A stretch of 64,000 nt of DNA, from positions 1 to 64,000 of the forward strand of contig NZ_MVHU01000003.1 in the NCBI RefSeq assembly GCF_002086285.1, written 5' to 3'. A model generated the notes under the pieces. It ran no database searches. It saw nothing but the letters and a program-made list of their open reading frames with translations, and was not told the origin of the DNA. Each line of letters begins with the position of its first letter. Positions within the stretch are counted from its first letter, which is position 1. The translations under genes and the position numbers were made by a program. This document shows positions 43,315 through 51,552 of this stretch, piece after piece. This DNA comes from Mycolicibacter kumamotonensis. GTDB lineage: Bacteria; Actinomycetota; Actinomycetes; Mycobacteriales; Mycobacteriaceae.

Positions 43315-44499
43315 ATGTCCGAAATGACAGCGTTAGAGCCCGATTGCCTCGGAGAGGTTCGCCAGATCGAGGCGCAGGCCGCACCGACTCGCTTTGCGCG
43401 CGGCTGGCATTGCCTCGGGCTGACCCGCGACCTTGGCGACGGAAAACCGCACGCCGTCACCGCGTTCGGCGGCAAGTTGGTGGTTTTCCGCGGGGCGGAC
43501 GGAAAGCTCAATGTTCTCGACGCCTACTGCCGACACATGGGCGGCGACCTATCGGACGGCGAGGTCAAGGGCAACGAGATCGCCTGCCCGTTCCACGACT
43601 GGCGTTGGGGCGGCGACGGCAAATGCAAGAAGATCCCCTACAGCCGACGGGTTCCCAGGCTGGCCCGCACCGCGGCGTGGCCGACCATGGAGCAGGACGG
43701 CATGCTGTTCGTCTGGAACGACCCGGAGAAGAAGGCTCCGCCCGCCGATGTGACGATTCCGCGCATCGATGGGGTCGGGAGCCAACAGTGGACCGATTGG
43801 CATTGGTACACCACGGTCGTCAACACCAACTGCCGCGAGATCATCGACAACATCGTCGACATGGCGCACTTCTTCTACATTCACGGTGGACTTCCCACCA
43901 GCTTCAAGAACGTGTTCGAGGGCCACGTCGCCACGCAGTACTACCAGAGCGAGGCGCGTCCGGATCTCGGCTCCGGTGAGGGCGCCCGGATTCTGGGAAC
44001 GACGTCGGTGGCCTCCTACTACGGGCCTTCGTTCATGATCGACGATCTGACTTACCATTACGAACACGGCGATCAACGCACGGTTCTGCTCAACTGCCAC
44101 TACCCGATCGATGCGAATTCCTTTGTTCTGCAATACGGGATCACGGTAGAGAAATCGGAGACGCTGCCGGAAGACGCCGCGATGCAGATGGCGGTCGCGC
44201 TCGGCGACTTCGTGAAGATGGGCTTCGAGCAGGATGTGGCCATCTGGCGCCGTAAGGCGCGGATCGACAACCCGCTGCTGTGCGAAGAGGACGGCCCGGT
44301 CTACCAGGTACGCCGATGGTACGAACAGTTCTACGTCGACGTCGATGATGTCAGCCCCGATATGGTGGATCGCTTCGAGTTCGAGATCGACACCACCCGT
44401 CCCCGCGAGGCGTGGATGGCTGAAGTCGAGGACAACCTCGCCAACAACCGGCTACCGCGATTGGTGGGCCTGACCAAACACGTTGATGCCTCGCGATAA
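43315..44499 (+). CDS. KshA-like Rieske non-heme iron oxygenase
   Basis: A 394 aa oxygenase component similar to 3-ketosteroid 9-alpha-hydroxylase KshA. Rieske [2Fe-2S] ligands: Cys72-x-His74 and Cys91-x-x-His94. The mononuclear iron site is visible as Asn179, His185, His190 (DNIVDMAHFFYIHGG) and Asp307. It needs a reductase (KshB) not found here. Paired divergently with a KstD-like enzyme, it probably hydroxylates a steroid-like ring. ATG at 43315 or 43324; AGCGAGGA upstream fits the second slightly better. Confidence 0.87.
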   Translation: MSEMTALEPDCLGEVRQIEAQAAPTRFARGWHCLGLTRDLGDGKPHAVTAFGGKLVVFRGADGKLNVLDAYCRHMGGDLSDGEVKGNEIACPFHDWRWGGDGKCKKIPYSRRVPRLARTAAWPTMEQDGMLFVWNDPEKKAPPADVTIPRIDGVGSQQWTDWHWYTTVVNTNCREIIDNIVDMAHFFYIHGGLPTSFKNVFEGHVATQYYQSEARPDLGSGEGARILGTTSVASYYGPSFMIDDLTYHYEHGDQRTVLLNCHYPIDANSFVLQYGITVEKSETLPEDAAMQMAVALGDFVKMGFEQDVAIWRRKARIDNPLLCEEDGPVYQVRRWYEQFYVDVDDVSPDMVDRFEFEIDTTRPREAWMAEVEDNLANNRLPRLVGLTKHVDASR

Positions 44500-44767
44500 T
44501 CGGCTCAACGACGCACCGATGACGCCGGTGACCTGCGGGTCATGCGGGGCCCAGGTGTGGGCTCGCAAGAGCAGCTGGGAGCAGACCAGCGTGCAATGGG
44601 ACGGCGCCGCCATCGGCCGGTGCCAGGAGCGCCCGAGGGCGGACGCACGTCGATCGGTCGACGGTGCGGCCCTGCGGCCAGGTATGTTCCTGACCTGCTC
44701 GCAATTGCGCGCTTCGATCGAGGCCGCTGTCGACGCGGGTTCGTTGCCGGTGCTCGACGAGCACTGA
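44486..44767 (+). CDS. Small CxxC protein following kshA
   Basis: A 93 aa (or 82 aa from ATG 44519) protein with CGSCG near the N-terminus and two further Cys (IGRCQERP and FLTCSQL), four in all, suggesting a small metal or iron-sulfur site. It overlaps the kshA-like gene by 14 nt if started at 44486. It may assist the oxygenase, but I do not recognise the family. Confidence 0.5.
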   Translation: MPRDNRLNDAPMTPVTCGSCGAQVWARKSSWEQTSVQWDGAAIGRCQERPRADARRSVDGAALRPGMFLTCSQLRASIEAAVDAGSLPVLDEH

Positions 44768-44827
44768 CCGCGCCCTAGTCCTGGGCCGTGCGGACTGACC
44801 GCAGGGCCACATCGGGAATACGTTGGG

Positions 44828-45904
44828 TCAGCTGAACTGGAAGGCGCTCAAGGGTGCCTCGTCCGGGTAGACCGCTGGTCCGCCGAGGTCGTAGCCGGCG
44901 TTCAGGGCGGCGATGAAGGCGGGGTCGTGCAGCGGGGCGCCCGGGATGTCGAGTTTGATGCCCCGCTTGCCGAGATCGTCGACCATCATGTCGATGGCCT
45001 TGTCGACGGTCAGGTCGTCGGTGTGGTCCATGTTCTTCTTGAGCTCGTCGTAGTCCTGGTAGACCTCGGATGACCAGTGCACCAGGAAACGCAGCTCGTC
45101 GGTGTGATGACGTGCGATGACCTCGTCGCCGTTCTTGAGCACCCAATGATCGCGCGACTCCGGATCGCCGGCGAAGACGGTGTCGAACGCCAGCCCGGCG
45201 GGCACTTGCTGATCGAGCGGACCGTTGGCCTCGCCCCGGTGGACCAGCATCTCGTTCTGGACCACCACACCGCGGTTGTACACCGGCGGTTCAATCCGTT
45301 TGGGCGCCTTGAGCGGACCGTCGGGCCAATAGGTGAACCCACTGCCCTTGTCCAACGAGAACCAGGTGATGACCTGCGCCATCTTGATCAGATAGTCGGT
45401 GAACAACCCGGACTTGCCCATGACACTGACCAGCCAGGTCGGGGCGTTCTCGTAGCGGACACCACGGAAGCTCGGCGAATCAAGGTGCCCGGGATCGCGA
45501 TTGGCGCACGGGCCGTTGATGTTGAACAGCATCATCTGCGGCTTGGCGTACTGGGCGTGCCAATACGACTTCGCCATGTCGAGAAATTCGGCGTTGTAGA
45601 AGCAGTCGTGCAGTTCGGGATAAAGCACAGTGCCGTGATTGGCCAGGAATCCGCGAAAGGTCGGAGTCAAGAAGAGGTCCAAAGTGGGCGTGTACCCCTC
45701 GGGGAACCGGCCGCTCATGGTCGCGATCAGCTCTTCCGGCGACGCGAAGTGCTGAGCCAGGATCAGCTTCCACGGGCCATCCGTGCGGACTACGTCGAGG
45801 AGACGTTCCCGCTGATCGTCGGTGTAGACGTTGTCGATCTCGCGGGGCGGCGAAGCGGGGCGGAGGATGTCGGAAAGCTCCGTTCGCCGCTCGTCGGTGA
45901 GCAT
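44828..45904 (-). CDS. Putative Fe(II)/2-oxoglutarate-type oxygenase (function unknown)
   Basis: A 358 aa protein I cannot assign to a named family. A plausible facial triad is visible: His140-x-Asp142 (GHLDSP) and His222 followed by Arg223 (EMLVHRGEANG), within strand-rich sequence, as in cupin-fold iron/2-oxoglutarate dioxygenases. The ATG at 45904 has AGAAGGAG about 8 nt upstream and is preferred to farther starts (45949, 45994). It is last in a leftward group after SnoaL, SDR and hydrolase, suggesting a step in the same catabolic route. Confidence 0.55.
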   Translation of the reverse strand: MLTDERRTELSDILRPASPPREIDNVYTDDQRERLLDVVRTDGPWKLILAQHFASPEELIATMSGRFPEGYTPTLDLFLTPTFRGFLANHGTVLYPELHDCFYNAEFLDMAKSYWHAQYAKPQMMLFNINGPCANRDPGHLDSPSFRGVRYENAPTWLVSVMGKSGLFTDYLIKMAQVITWFSLDKGSGFTYWPDGPLKAPKRIEPPVYNRGVVVQNEMLVHRGEANGPLDQQVPAGLAFDTVFAGDPESRDHWVLKNGDEVIARHHTDELRFLVHWSSEVYQDYDELKKNMDHTDDLTVDKAIDMMVDDLGKRGIKLDIPGAPLHDPAFIAALNAGYDLGGPAVYPDEAPLSAFQFS

Positions 45905-46035
45905 CACGAGGACTCCTTCTGGTGAACTGGCGGCGTCGTTGAGCGCCATTGCTGTTTCTCGATTGTCTGCGGTGTCACCGGCCTCGCGACCCATGGTGTC
46001 CGGCCACCGGGACGTGACCGCGGCGAGTGAATCTT

Positions 46036-46992
46036 TTAGAAGGGGAGTGGATGAGCGAATTTGGCGCGCAGCAACGCCCCGATCTCGGCCATCGCCAGAC
46101 GCCCCCGCGCGGTCGCTTCCGAGCGCATCAAAAAACCGTGGTAGATACCGGGATACCGGGTGACGGTGGTCTGCACCCCGGCGTCGCGTAACCGCCGGGC
46201 ATAGCGCTCACCCCAGTCCGAGATCGGGTCCAGCTCAGCAGTGATCACGATGGCCTGCGGCAGGTCGCTCACGTCGGAGGCGTATGCGGGGAAGCGACGG
46301 ACATCATGCGGTGCGTCGGCGCCGACGTCGGCAAGCTCATGCAGATAGTCGATGTCATCACGGCTGAGCATCGGGGCATCCGGTCGGCTCACCACGGACG
46401 CCGCCCCCATGTCCCGGTCCAGGCCCGGATACATCAACACCTGCGCGAAGATCTCCGGTCCACCACGGTCCCGCGCCGACAAAGCGACCGCTGCTGCCAC
46501 ACCGCCGCCGGCACTGTCACCGGCAATGACCAGTTTGTGCGGATCCAACCCGAGTGCCTCGGCATTGCCCGCAGCCCATTCGGTGGCGGCCCAGGCGTCC
46601 TCGAACTGCGCCGGCGGCGGATTCTCCGGTGCCAGCCGATAGTCGACCGCGATCACCACCGCGCCGCTTGCTGCGGCCATCGCCCGTGCCATCGGTTCGA
46701 ACGAGTGATTCGAACCCATCACCAGGCCACCGCCATGAAGGTGGACGACCACCGGCGCGGGCCCGTCGCTGGACTCCGGGCGGTAGATCCGCACCGGGAT
46801 GTCCCCGGCGGGACCGGGAACTGCGGTGTCGGTGATGTCGGCCATCTCCGGCATGTCGGCCGGCAGGGGCGCGGATTCCAGCGAAGCACGCACCGCTGCC
46901 AGTCCCCGCTCCCGTAGCGGTATGGCTGGGCCGAACGCTGCCACCCGGGCAGCGGCATCGGGATCCAACACAGGGCGACGCGACGCAATCAC
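46036..46992 (-). CDS. HSL-family alpha/beta hydrolase
   Basis: A 318 aa esterase of the hormone-sensitive-lipase (Lip) group. Oxyanion motif HGGG (86-89), DYRLAPE (117-123), nucleophile Ser160 in GDSAG, then Asp in AELDPISDWG and His in YHGF near the C-terminus complete the triad. It would open esters or lactones such as those made by a Baeyer-Villiger enzyme. It starts with ATG 46992, 10 nt after the SDR gene. Confidence 0.85.
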   Translation of the reverse strand: MIASRRPVLDPDAAARVAAFGPAIPLRERGLAAVRASLESAPLPADMPEMADITDTAVPGPAGDIPVRIYRPESSDGPAPVVVHLHGGGLVMGSNHSFEPMARAMAAASGAVVIAVDYRLAPENPPPAQFEDAWAATEWAAGNAEALGLDPHKLVIAGDSAGGGVAAAVALSARDRGGPEIFAQVLMYPGLDRDMGAASVVSRPDAPMLSRDDIDYLHELADVGADAPHDVRRFPAYASDVSDLPQAIVITAELDPISDWGERYARRLRDAGVQTTVTRYPGIYHGFLMRSEATARGRLAMAEIGALLRAKFAHPLPF

Positions 46993-47002
46993 GGGGGACT
47001 CC

Positions 47003-47890
47003 CTAGGGTTTGGCGGGATCGAAGCGGGACCGACTGCGCGGCTGCGGCGGCACCAGCGTGGTCAGCCCCTGCGCCCGCTCGGCCATCGCCGCGCGGACCT
47101 GTTCGGGCTGGGTCAGCAGGTAGAACCCGCCCAGCGCAGACTGCTCGAACACCGCCTCGGCCGCCTCGAGGGGATCTAGTGCGCCGGCTTTGATGTCGAG
47201 CATGGCTTCGCGCTGGGACTCTGCCACGGCCACGTCGGCGGCGCCGTCGGTGTCGACACCGCCGGCGGCCTCGAAGATGTTGGATTTGACCGCGCCGGGC
47301 AGGACCACCTGAACATGGATGCGATCACCGTGCCCGGCCAGTGCGACCTCCAGCCGCAGGCATTCGGTCAGCGCCAGCACCGCGTGCTTGCTGACGATGT
47401 AAAGGGTTTGCAGGGGGACGGCCGCAACCCCCCCGATCGACGACAGGTTCCACACCCAAGCCGGGGTGCCGGCGGCGATCATCTTGGGCAGGAAGGAACG
47501 GACGCCGTGGAAAACCCCACTGACATTGATGTCCAATACCCGGTTCCAGTTGGCCACCGGGGTGTCCCACAGGTAGCCGAACTGCTCGACTCCCGCATTG
47601 TTGACCAGTAGCCGAACCGGGCCGACGTCGCGGTAGGCCCGTTCGGCGAGCGCGTCCACCGCAGCCGGGTCCCGGACGTCGCACACCACGTCGACGGCTG
47701 TTCCGCCATCGGCGGTGATCTCGTCCCGCAGTGCCGCGACGGCGGCGCCGTCGACGTCGGCCAAGACCAGCGACATGCCGAGCCGGTGCGCCTGCCGGGC
47801 GAGCCCGGCGCCGATTCCGGCGCCGGCTCCGGTGATGACGGCGACACCGCCGCCGAAGACGTCGCGTGCGTTCAAGGAACCGGTGCCCAC
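47003..47890 (-). CDS. SDR family oxidoreductase
   Basis: A 295 aa classical SDR. GAGAGIG cofactor loop (20-26), Asp in LADVDGA (NAD preference), NNAG, catalytic Ser in NLSSIG and YIVSK. A C-terminal extension of about 45 residues is longer than usual and basic. Lies 3 nt after the SnoaL-like gene and 10 nt before the hydrolase gene, so one transcript is likely. Probable hydroxysteroid- or alcohol dehydrogenase in the pathway. Confidence 0.82.
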   Translation of the reverse strand: MGTGSLNARDVFGGGVAVITGAGAGIGAGLARQAHRLGMSLVLADVDGAAVAALRDEITADGGTAVDVVCDVRDPAAVDALAERAYRDVGPVRLLVNNAGVEQFGYLWDTPVANWNRVLDINVSGVFHGVRSFLPKMIAAGTPAWVWNLSSIGGVAAVPLQTLYIVSKHAVLALTECLRLEVALAGHGDRIHVQVVLPGAVKSNIFEAAGGVDTDGAADVAVAESQREAMLDIKAGALDPLEAAEAVFEQSALGGFYLLTQPEQVRAAMAERAQGLTTLVPPQPRSRSRFDPAKP

Positions 47891-47893
47891 CGG

Positions 47894-48400
47894 TCAGGTG
47901 TTCGCTGCGGTGTTCTTAGCGCCGGGAAGCCCGCTGCCGACCAACGGTTCGGAGTTCGTGACATCGAGAATGACCGACATCATGGTGAACTCGAGCCCGC
48001 TGGGGCTGCTGCCTCCGCGACGCACACCGACCTCGGTGACTCCGCTGGACACCGCGAACGGAACGAAGTTGGTGATTTGGTTGACGAAGATGTAGAAGCG
48101 CGCGTAGGTGACGTCACCCTCGTGGCCGGTGATGTGCAGGTTGGTGGTGTGGTGGCGCAAGGGGTATGGACTTGCGTCGCGATGTTCGATCAGCCACGGC
48201 ACGATCTCCGCCGCACCGGTCAGGTCAGCGGCGAGGGATTCTTCGAAGGGGCATGCGCCGGAGTCGCTCCGACTGAGATAGGTAGCGTCCGCGGCGAAAG
48301 CGGCGGCCATATTCGGGTAGTCGGCCTGATCGTAGTGGTACCAGAATCCGCCGATGAAGTTGTGCAGCTCGGTCAGCGAGATGGTGTTGTCAGTGCTCAC
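47894..48400 (-). CDS. SnoaL-like / nuclear transport factor 2 family protein
   Basis: A 168 aa cone-shaped-fold protein. Pattern LHNFIGGFWYHYDQADYPNMAAAFAADATYLS matches the SnoaL-like NTF2 family, which includes delta-5-3-ketosteroid isomerase-like and hydratase enzymes. Catalytic residues cannot be assigned safely. First gene of a leftward unit; an exact 18-bp repeat lies 85-102 nt upstream of its ATG. Confidence 0.72.
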   Translation of the reverse strand: MSTDNTISLTELHNFIGGFWYHYDQADYPNMAAAFAADATYLSRSDSGACPFEESLAADLTGAAEIVPWLIEHRDASPYPLRHHTTNLHITGHEGDVTYARFYIFVNQITNFVPFAVSSGVTEVGVRRGGSSPSGLEFTMMSVILDVTNSEPLVGSGLPGAKNTAANT

Positions 48401-48484
48401 GGAACATGTCTCCCAAGTATCAGTGCGGAAACCAACTGCTCATTGGAGTCAACCGCCGATCGGCCCACGGCGGCACGTCGGTAA

Positions 48485-48502
48485 CCGGTCAGTGGAACAC
48501 CG
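48485..48502. promoter_or_regulatory. Exact 18-bp intergenic repeat, copy 2
   Basis: CCGGTCAGTGGAACACCG, identical to 43232-43249, lies in the 116-nt gap between the acyl-CoA dehydrogenase stop (48517) and the SnoaL-like start (48400). Only the leftward SnoaL-SDR-hydrolase group has its promoter here, so the repeat probably marks co-regulation with the kstD/kshA pair. Confidence 0.6.
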
Positions 48503-48516
48503 AAGCAGCGCTGTGC

Positions 48517-49554
48517 TCAGTCGGTGAGCAGGCTCCACAGCCCGGCGGCCCCGGCGGCCAGCGCCGCCCGGGTGACCTCCTCGTCCCAGTGCTGGACCGA
48601 ACCGAACTCGCTGCGCCACGCCAGTGCGGCACGGGTGTACTCGTGCAGCCGGTGTTCGACCGTGGTGCCGATGGCCCCGAGCGCCTGGTGGCCGTTTCGG
48701 ACCGCCACCGAGGTCGCGTGGCCGGCGCAGGACCGCGCCACCGCGACGAGGAACCCCAGGTTGGGTGCCGACCAGTCGGTGCCGACGGCTGCGGTGAGGG
48801 CGGCTTCGGTTGCCGCCCGGGCCAATGCGGCTTCGGCGGCGATGTCGGCGACCAGATGCTGGATCGCCTGAAACTTCGACAGCGGGCGACCGAACTGGGT
48901 GCGGGCGCCGGTGTGCTCGACGCAGAGCTCGAGGATCTTGTCCAAGGCGGCACACACCTGTATCGAGCGCACCAAGGCGGACCGGAGCCGAAGTTTCGTC
49001 AGAAGCTCCTCGGCCACCGCGACCCCGGCGAGCGCCGCGACCTCAGCGGAAACGGTGTCGCGCGGTTCGCCGATCAGGTTGCTGCCCGATGTGATTCGCA
49101 GATCGGCGCTGTCGGCGTCGGCCACCAGATGAATGTCATCGTGCCGCCAGATCACCACAACCTTCTCGGCGGTCGAGGCCCAGGGCACCGCGGTGGCGGT
49201 GCCGGACGCATCGAGTGTGCAGACGGTACGTGCAGCCGCGTCGATCGGCGCCCCGACCGCCTCGAGGAGCCAACAGGCCAGGACGTCGTGCTCGGCCAGC
49301 GGGGCCCGGACGCCGTGCCGGACCGCGGCCGACATCAGTTCGGCAGCCTCATACCAGCCCGCACCGCTGCCCCCGGCCTGAGCGGAGCCGGACAACCGCA
49401 CCAAACCCAGTTGGTCCAGCCTGGACCACAATTCGGTGTCGCGGCCGACCGGCCCGGTCGGCGGGTGCGTCTCCCGGTAGTCGGCGAACACCGCGTTCAT
49501 CATGTCGACCAGGCCCCGGTCGACAGCGTTGGTGTTGCGTTCCGAGGTCGTCAT
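48517..49554 (-). CDS. Acyl-CoA dehydrogenase, smaller (beta-like) subunit
   Basis: A 345 aa acyl-CoA dehydrogenase family protein, shorter and more divergent than the partner encoded just upstream. The C-terminal half (RTQFGRPLSKFQAIQHLVADIA) is recognisable; the N-terminal FAD/substrate region is weak and the catalytic Glu is not evident. Adjacent unequal pairs of this sort in actinobacterial sterol catabolism form alpha2-beta2 enzymes with one active site per pair. Overlaps the partner by 4 nt. Confidence 0.82.
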   Translation of the reverse strand: MTTSERNTNAVDRGLVDMMNAVFADYRETHPPTGPVGRDTELWSRLDQLGLVRLSGSAQAGGSGAGWYEAAELMSAAVRHGVRAPLAEHDVLACWLLEAVGAPIDAAARTVCTLDASGTATAVPWASTAEKVVVIWRHDDIHLVADADSADLRITSGSNLIGEPRDTVSAEVAALAGVAVAEELLTKLRLRSALVRSIQVCAALDKILELCVEHTGARTQFGRPLSKFQAIQHLVADIAAEAALARAATEAALTAAVGTDWSAPNLGFLVAVARSCAGHATSVAVRNGHQALGAIGTTVEHRLHEYTRAALAWRSEFGSVQHWDEEVTRAALAAGAAGLWSLLTD

Positions 49555-50717
49555 CGCATCCCCAATCCCCGCGCGATCACGCCCCGCAGCACCTCATTGG
49601 TTCCGCCGCGCAGCGTGAAGCCGGGCCGTTGGTCCACCGCGGCCGCGATCAGCTCCCGGTAGGACGGTTCGATCGGCGAGCCGTCGCCGGTGTGCAGATC
49701 GGCGAAGTCGGCGACATCGCCCTCCGTGCTGGTGCCGAGCACCTTGACCACGGCTGCCGCGACGTCGGCGGGCTGGCGGCGTTCCAGCGCGCCCGCCACG
49801 GCGGTCGACATTTGATGCAGCCCCGCGATCCTGGCCACCAAGCGACCCAAGTGGGTGTCATGGGGGATCTGCTGACCGGCCATGGCCTCCGCCGAGGCGG
49901 CCAGAAGCGGGAAGGTGGACAGCAGTCGCTCGGGGCCGCTCCGCTCAAAGCTCAGTTCCGAGGTGACTTGGCGCCAGCCCTCACCGATCCTGCCGAACAC
50001 CATGGCGTCGGGAACGAACGCGTCATCGAGAATGACTTCGTTGAAATGGTGGCTGCCGCCCATCGAGACGATGGGCCGCACCTCGACACCGGGACCGTCG
50101 AGGCGCACGATGAACTGGCTCAGCCCGCTGTGCCGATGGGCCGGGTCCACCGGTGCGGTCCGGGCCAGGACGATGAACGCATGGGCGCGGTGTGCCCCCG
50201 ACGTCCAGACCTTGGTGCCGGTAAGCCGCCAGCCGCCCTCGGCCTGCACCGCGCGGGTGCGAACGCTGGCCAGATCCGAACCGGAGTCCGGTTCGCTCAT
50301 GCCGATACCGAAGAAGCACTCACCGGCCGCGATCTTCGGCAGGAATTCCCGCTTCTGCGACTCGGTGCCGTACTTGAGCAGCGACGGAACGATCTGCCGG
50401 TCGGCGATCCAGTGCGCTGCCACCGGGGCCCCGGCGGCCAGCAACTCTTCGGTCACCACGAACCGGTCGATGAACGAACGGCCCTGGCCGCCATATTCCT
50501 TCGGCACCGTCATGCCCAGCCAACCGCGGGCGGCCAGCGCTGCGGTGAAGGCCTCGTCCCAACCGCACAACCACGCGTCCACCGACGGGGTGAAACCACC
50601 GGTGGTGAGTTGCTCGGCGAGGAAGCCGCGGACCTCGGCGCGCAGTTTCGCGGCACCTTCCGACTCCGCGGTGGCCGCGGGAACCAAGCGGGGAAGCGCC
50701 ATCAGGAGCTCCGCCAT
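49551..50717 (-). CDS. Acyl-CoA dehydrogenase, catalytic (alpha-like) subunit
   Basis: A 388 aa FadE-type flavoprotein. Conserved FAD and substrate segments: FFGIGMSEPDSGSDLASVRT, WRLTGTKVWTSGAHRAHAF, and C-terminal LRGGTNEVLRGVIARGLGM. It probably desaturates a CoA-activated side chain or ring fragment together with the smaller subunit. ATG at 50717 overlaps the hydratase-like gene by 16 nt. Confidence 0.87.
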   Translation of the reverse strand: MAELLMALPRLVPAATAESEGAAKLRAEVRGFLAEQLTTGGFTPSVDAWLCGWDEAFTAALAARGWLGMTVPKEYGGQGRSFIDRFVVTEELLAAGAPVAAHWIADRQIVPSLLKYGTESQKREFLPKIAAGECFFGIGMSEPDSGSDLASVRTRAVQAEGGWRLTGTKVWTSGAHRAHAFIVLARTAPVDPAHRHSGLSQFIVRLDGPGVEVRPIVSMGGSHHFNEVILDDAFVPDAMVFGRIGEGWRQVTSELSFERSGPERLLSTFPLLAASAEAMAGQQIPHDTHLGRLVARIAGLHQMSTAVAGALERRQPADVAAAVVKVLGTSTEGDVADFADLHTGDGSPIEPSYRELIAAAVDQRPGFTLRGGTNEVLRGVIARGLGMR

Positions 50718-51487
50718 TGGGCGATGCGACGCTTATGCTCGGCGTCGCGGTGGGCCAGCGGCTGCATGGCGGCCGCCATCGCCAGCGTCGACTCCAGCGG
50801 GCCGGTTCGCGACTCCTGCAGCAGGCGCTTGGCCATCCGCAGTGCATGCGACGGGTTCTTGGCGATCCGGTCGGCGAGATCCTTGGCCGCGCTGAGGAGT
50901 TCGTCGTGCGGCACGACGCGGCCGACCAGTCCCCACGCCAGGGCGGTCGCGGCGTCGATACGGTCGCCTGTCAGTGTCATCTCGGCGGCCCGTTCGTAGC
51001 CGACGGCCCGCTGCAGAAACCAGGTGCCGCCGTCGCCGGGAACCAGGCCGATCTGCACGAAACTCTCGGCGAACGAAGCCCGTTCGGAGGCGATCCGGAT
51101 GTCGCACATGGCGGCCAGGTCGCAACCGGCGCCGATCGCCGCGCCGTTGACCGCGGCGATGACCGGAACCTCGAGTCGGGCCAGGGCACGGGGTAGACGC
51201 TGGATTCCGTCGACGTAGGCATAGCGCTGGTCGAGCGGGTCGAGGCCGAACATTCCCTCCCGGTCGGCCATCTCTTTGACGTTGCCGCCGGCGGAGAAGA
51301 TCTTGCCTGCACCGGTCAAGATCACCGCCCGCACCGATGCGTCGCGATTCGCGGCGTCGACGGCGGTCTCGAAGGCGGTGACGAACTCCTTGTCGGAGAT
51401 GGCGTTGCCGATGTGGGGCCGATCAATGGTCCACACCGCGACGGCGTCCTCTGTCGTGATGACCAGAGACCCGGCTGACGTGGTCAT
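50702..51487 (-). CDS. Enoyl-CoA hydratase/isomerase family protein
   Basis: A 261 aa crotonase-fold protein. The oxyanion-hole segment NGAAIGAGCDLAAMCD is intact. By hand alignment to mitochondrial crotonase, the residue at the first catalytic Glu (E144) is Phe in FAESFVQIG, while the second (E164) is kept in ERAAEMTLTG. The enzyme may therefore be an isomerase or another crotonase reaction instead of a hydratase. ATG 51487; it sits between the ALDH gene and the acyl-CoA dehydrogenase pair. Confidence 0.82.
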   Translation of the reverse strand: MTTSAGSLVITTEDAVAVWTIDRPHIGNAISDKEFVTAFETAVDAANRDASVRAVILTGAGKIFSAGGNVKEMADREGMFGLDPLDQRYAYVDGIQRLPRALARLEVPVIAAVNGAAIGAGCDLAAMCDIRIASERASFAESFVQIGLVPGDGGTWFLQRAVGYERAAEMTLTGDRIDAATALAWGLVGRVVPHDELLSAAKDLADRIAKNPSHALRMAKRLLQESRTGPLESTLAMAAAMQPLAHRDAEHKRRIAQWRSS

Positions 51488-51552
51488 GGCTGAAAAACCT
51501 CGAATTCTCGTCGGGTGAACGGTCGGTGCGTCAGGCGTGCCTGATACCGGTC

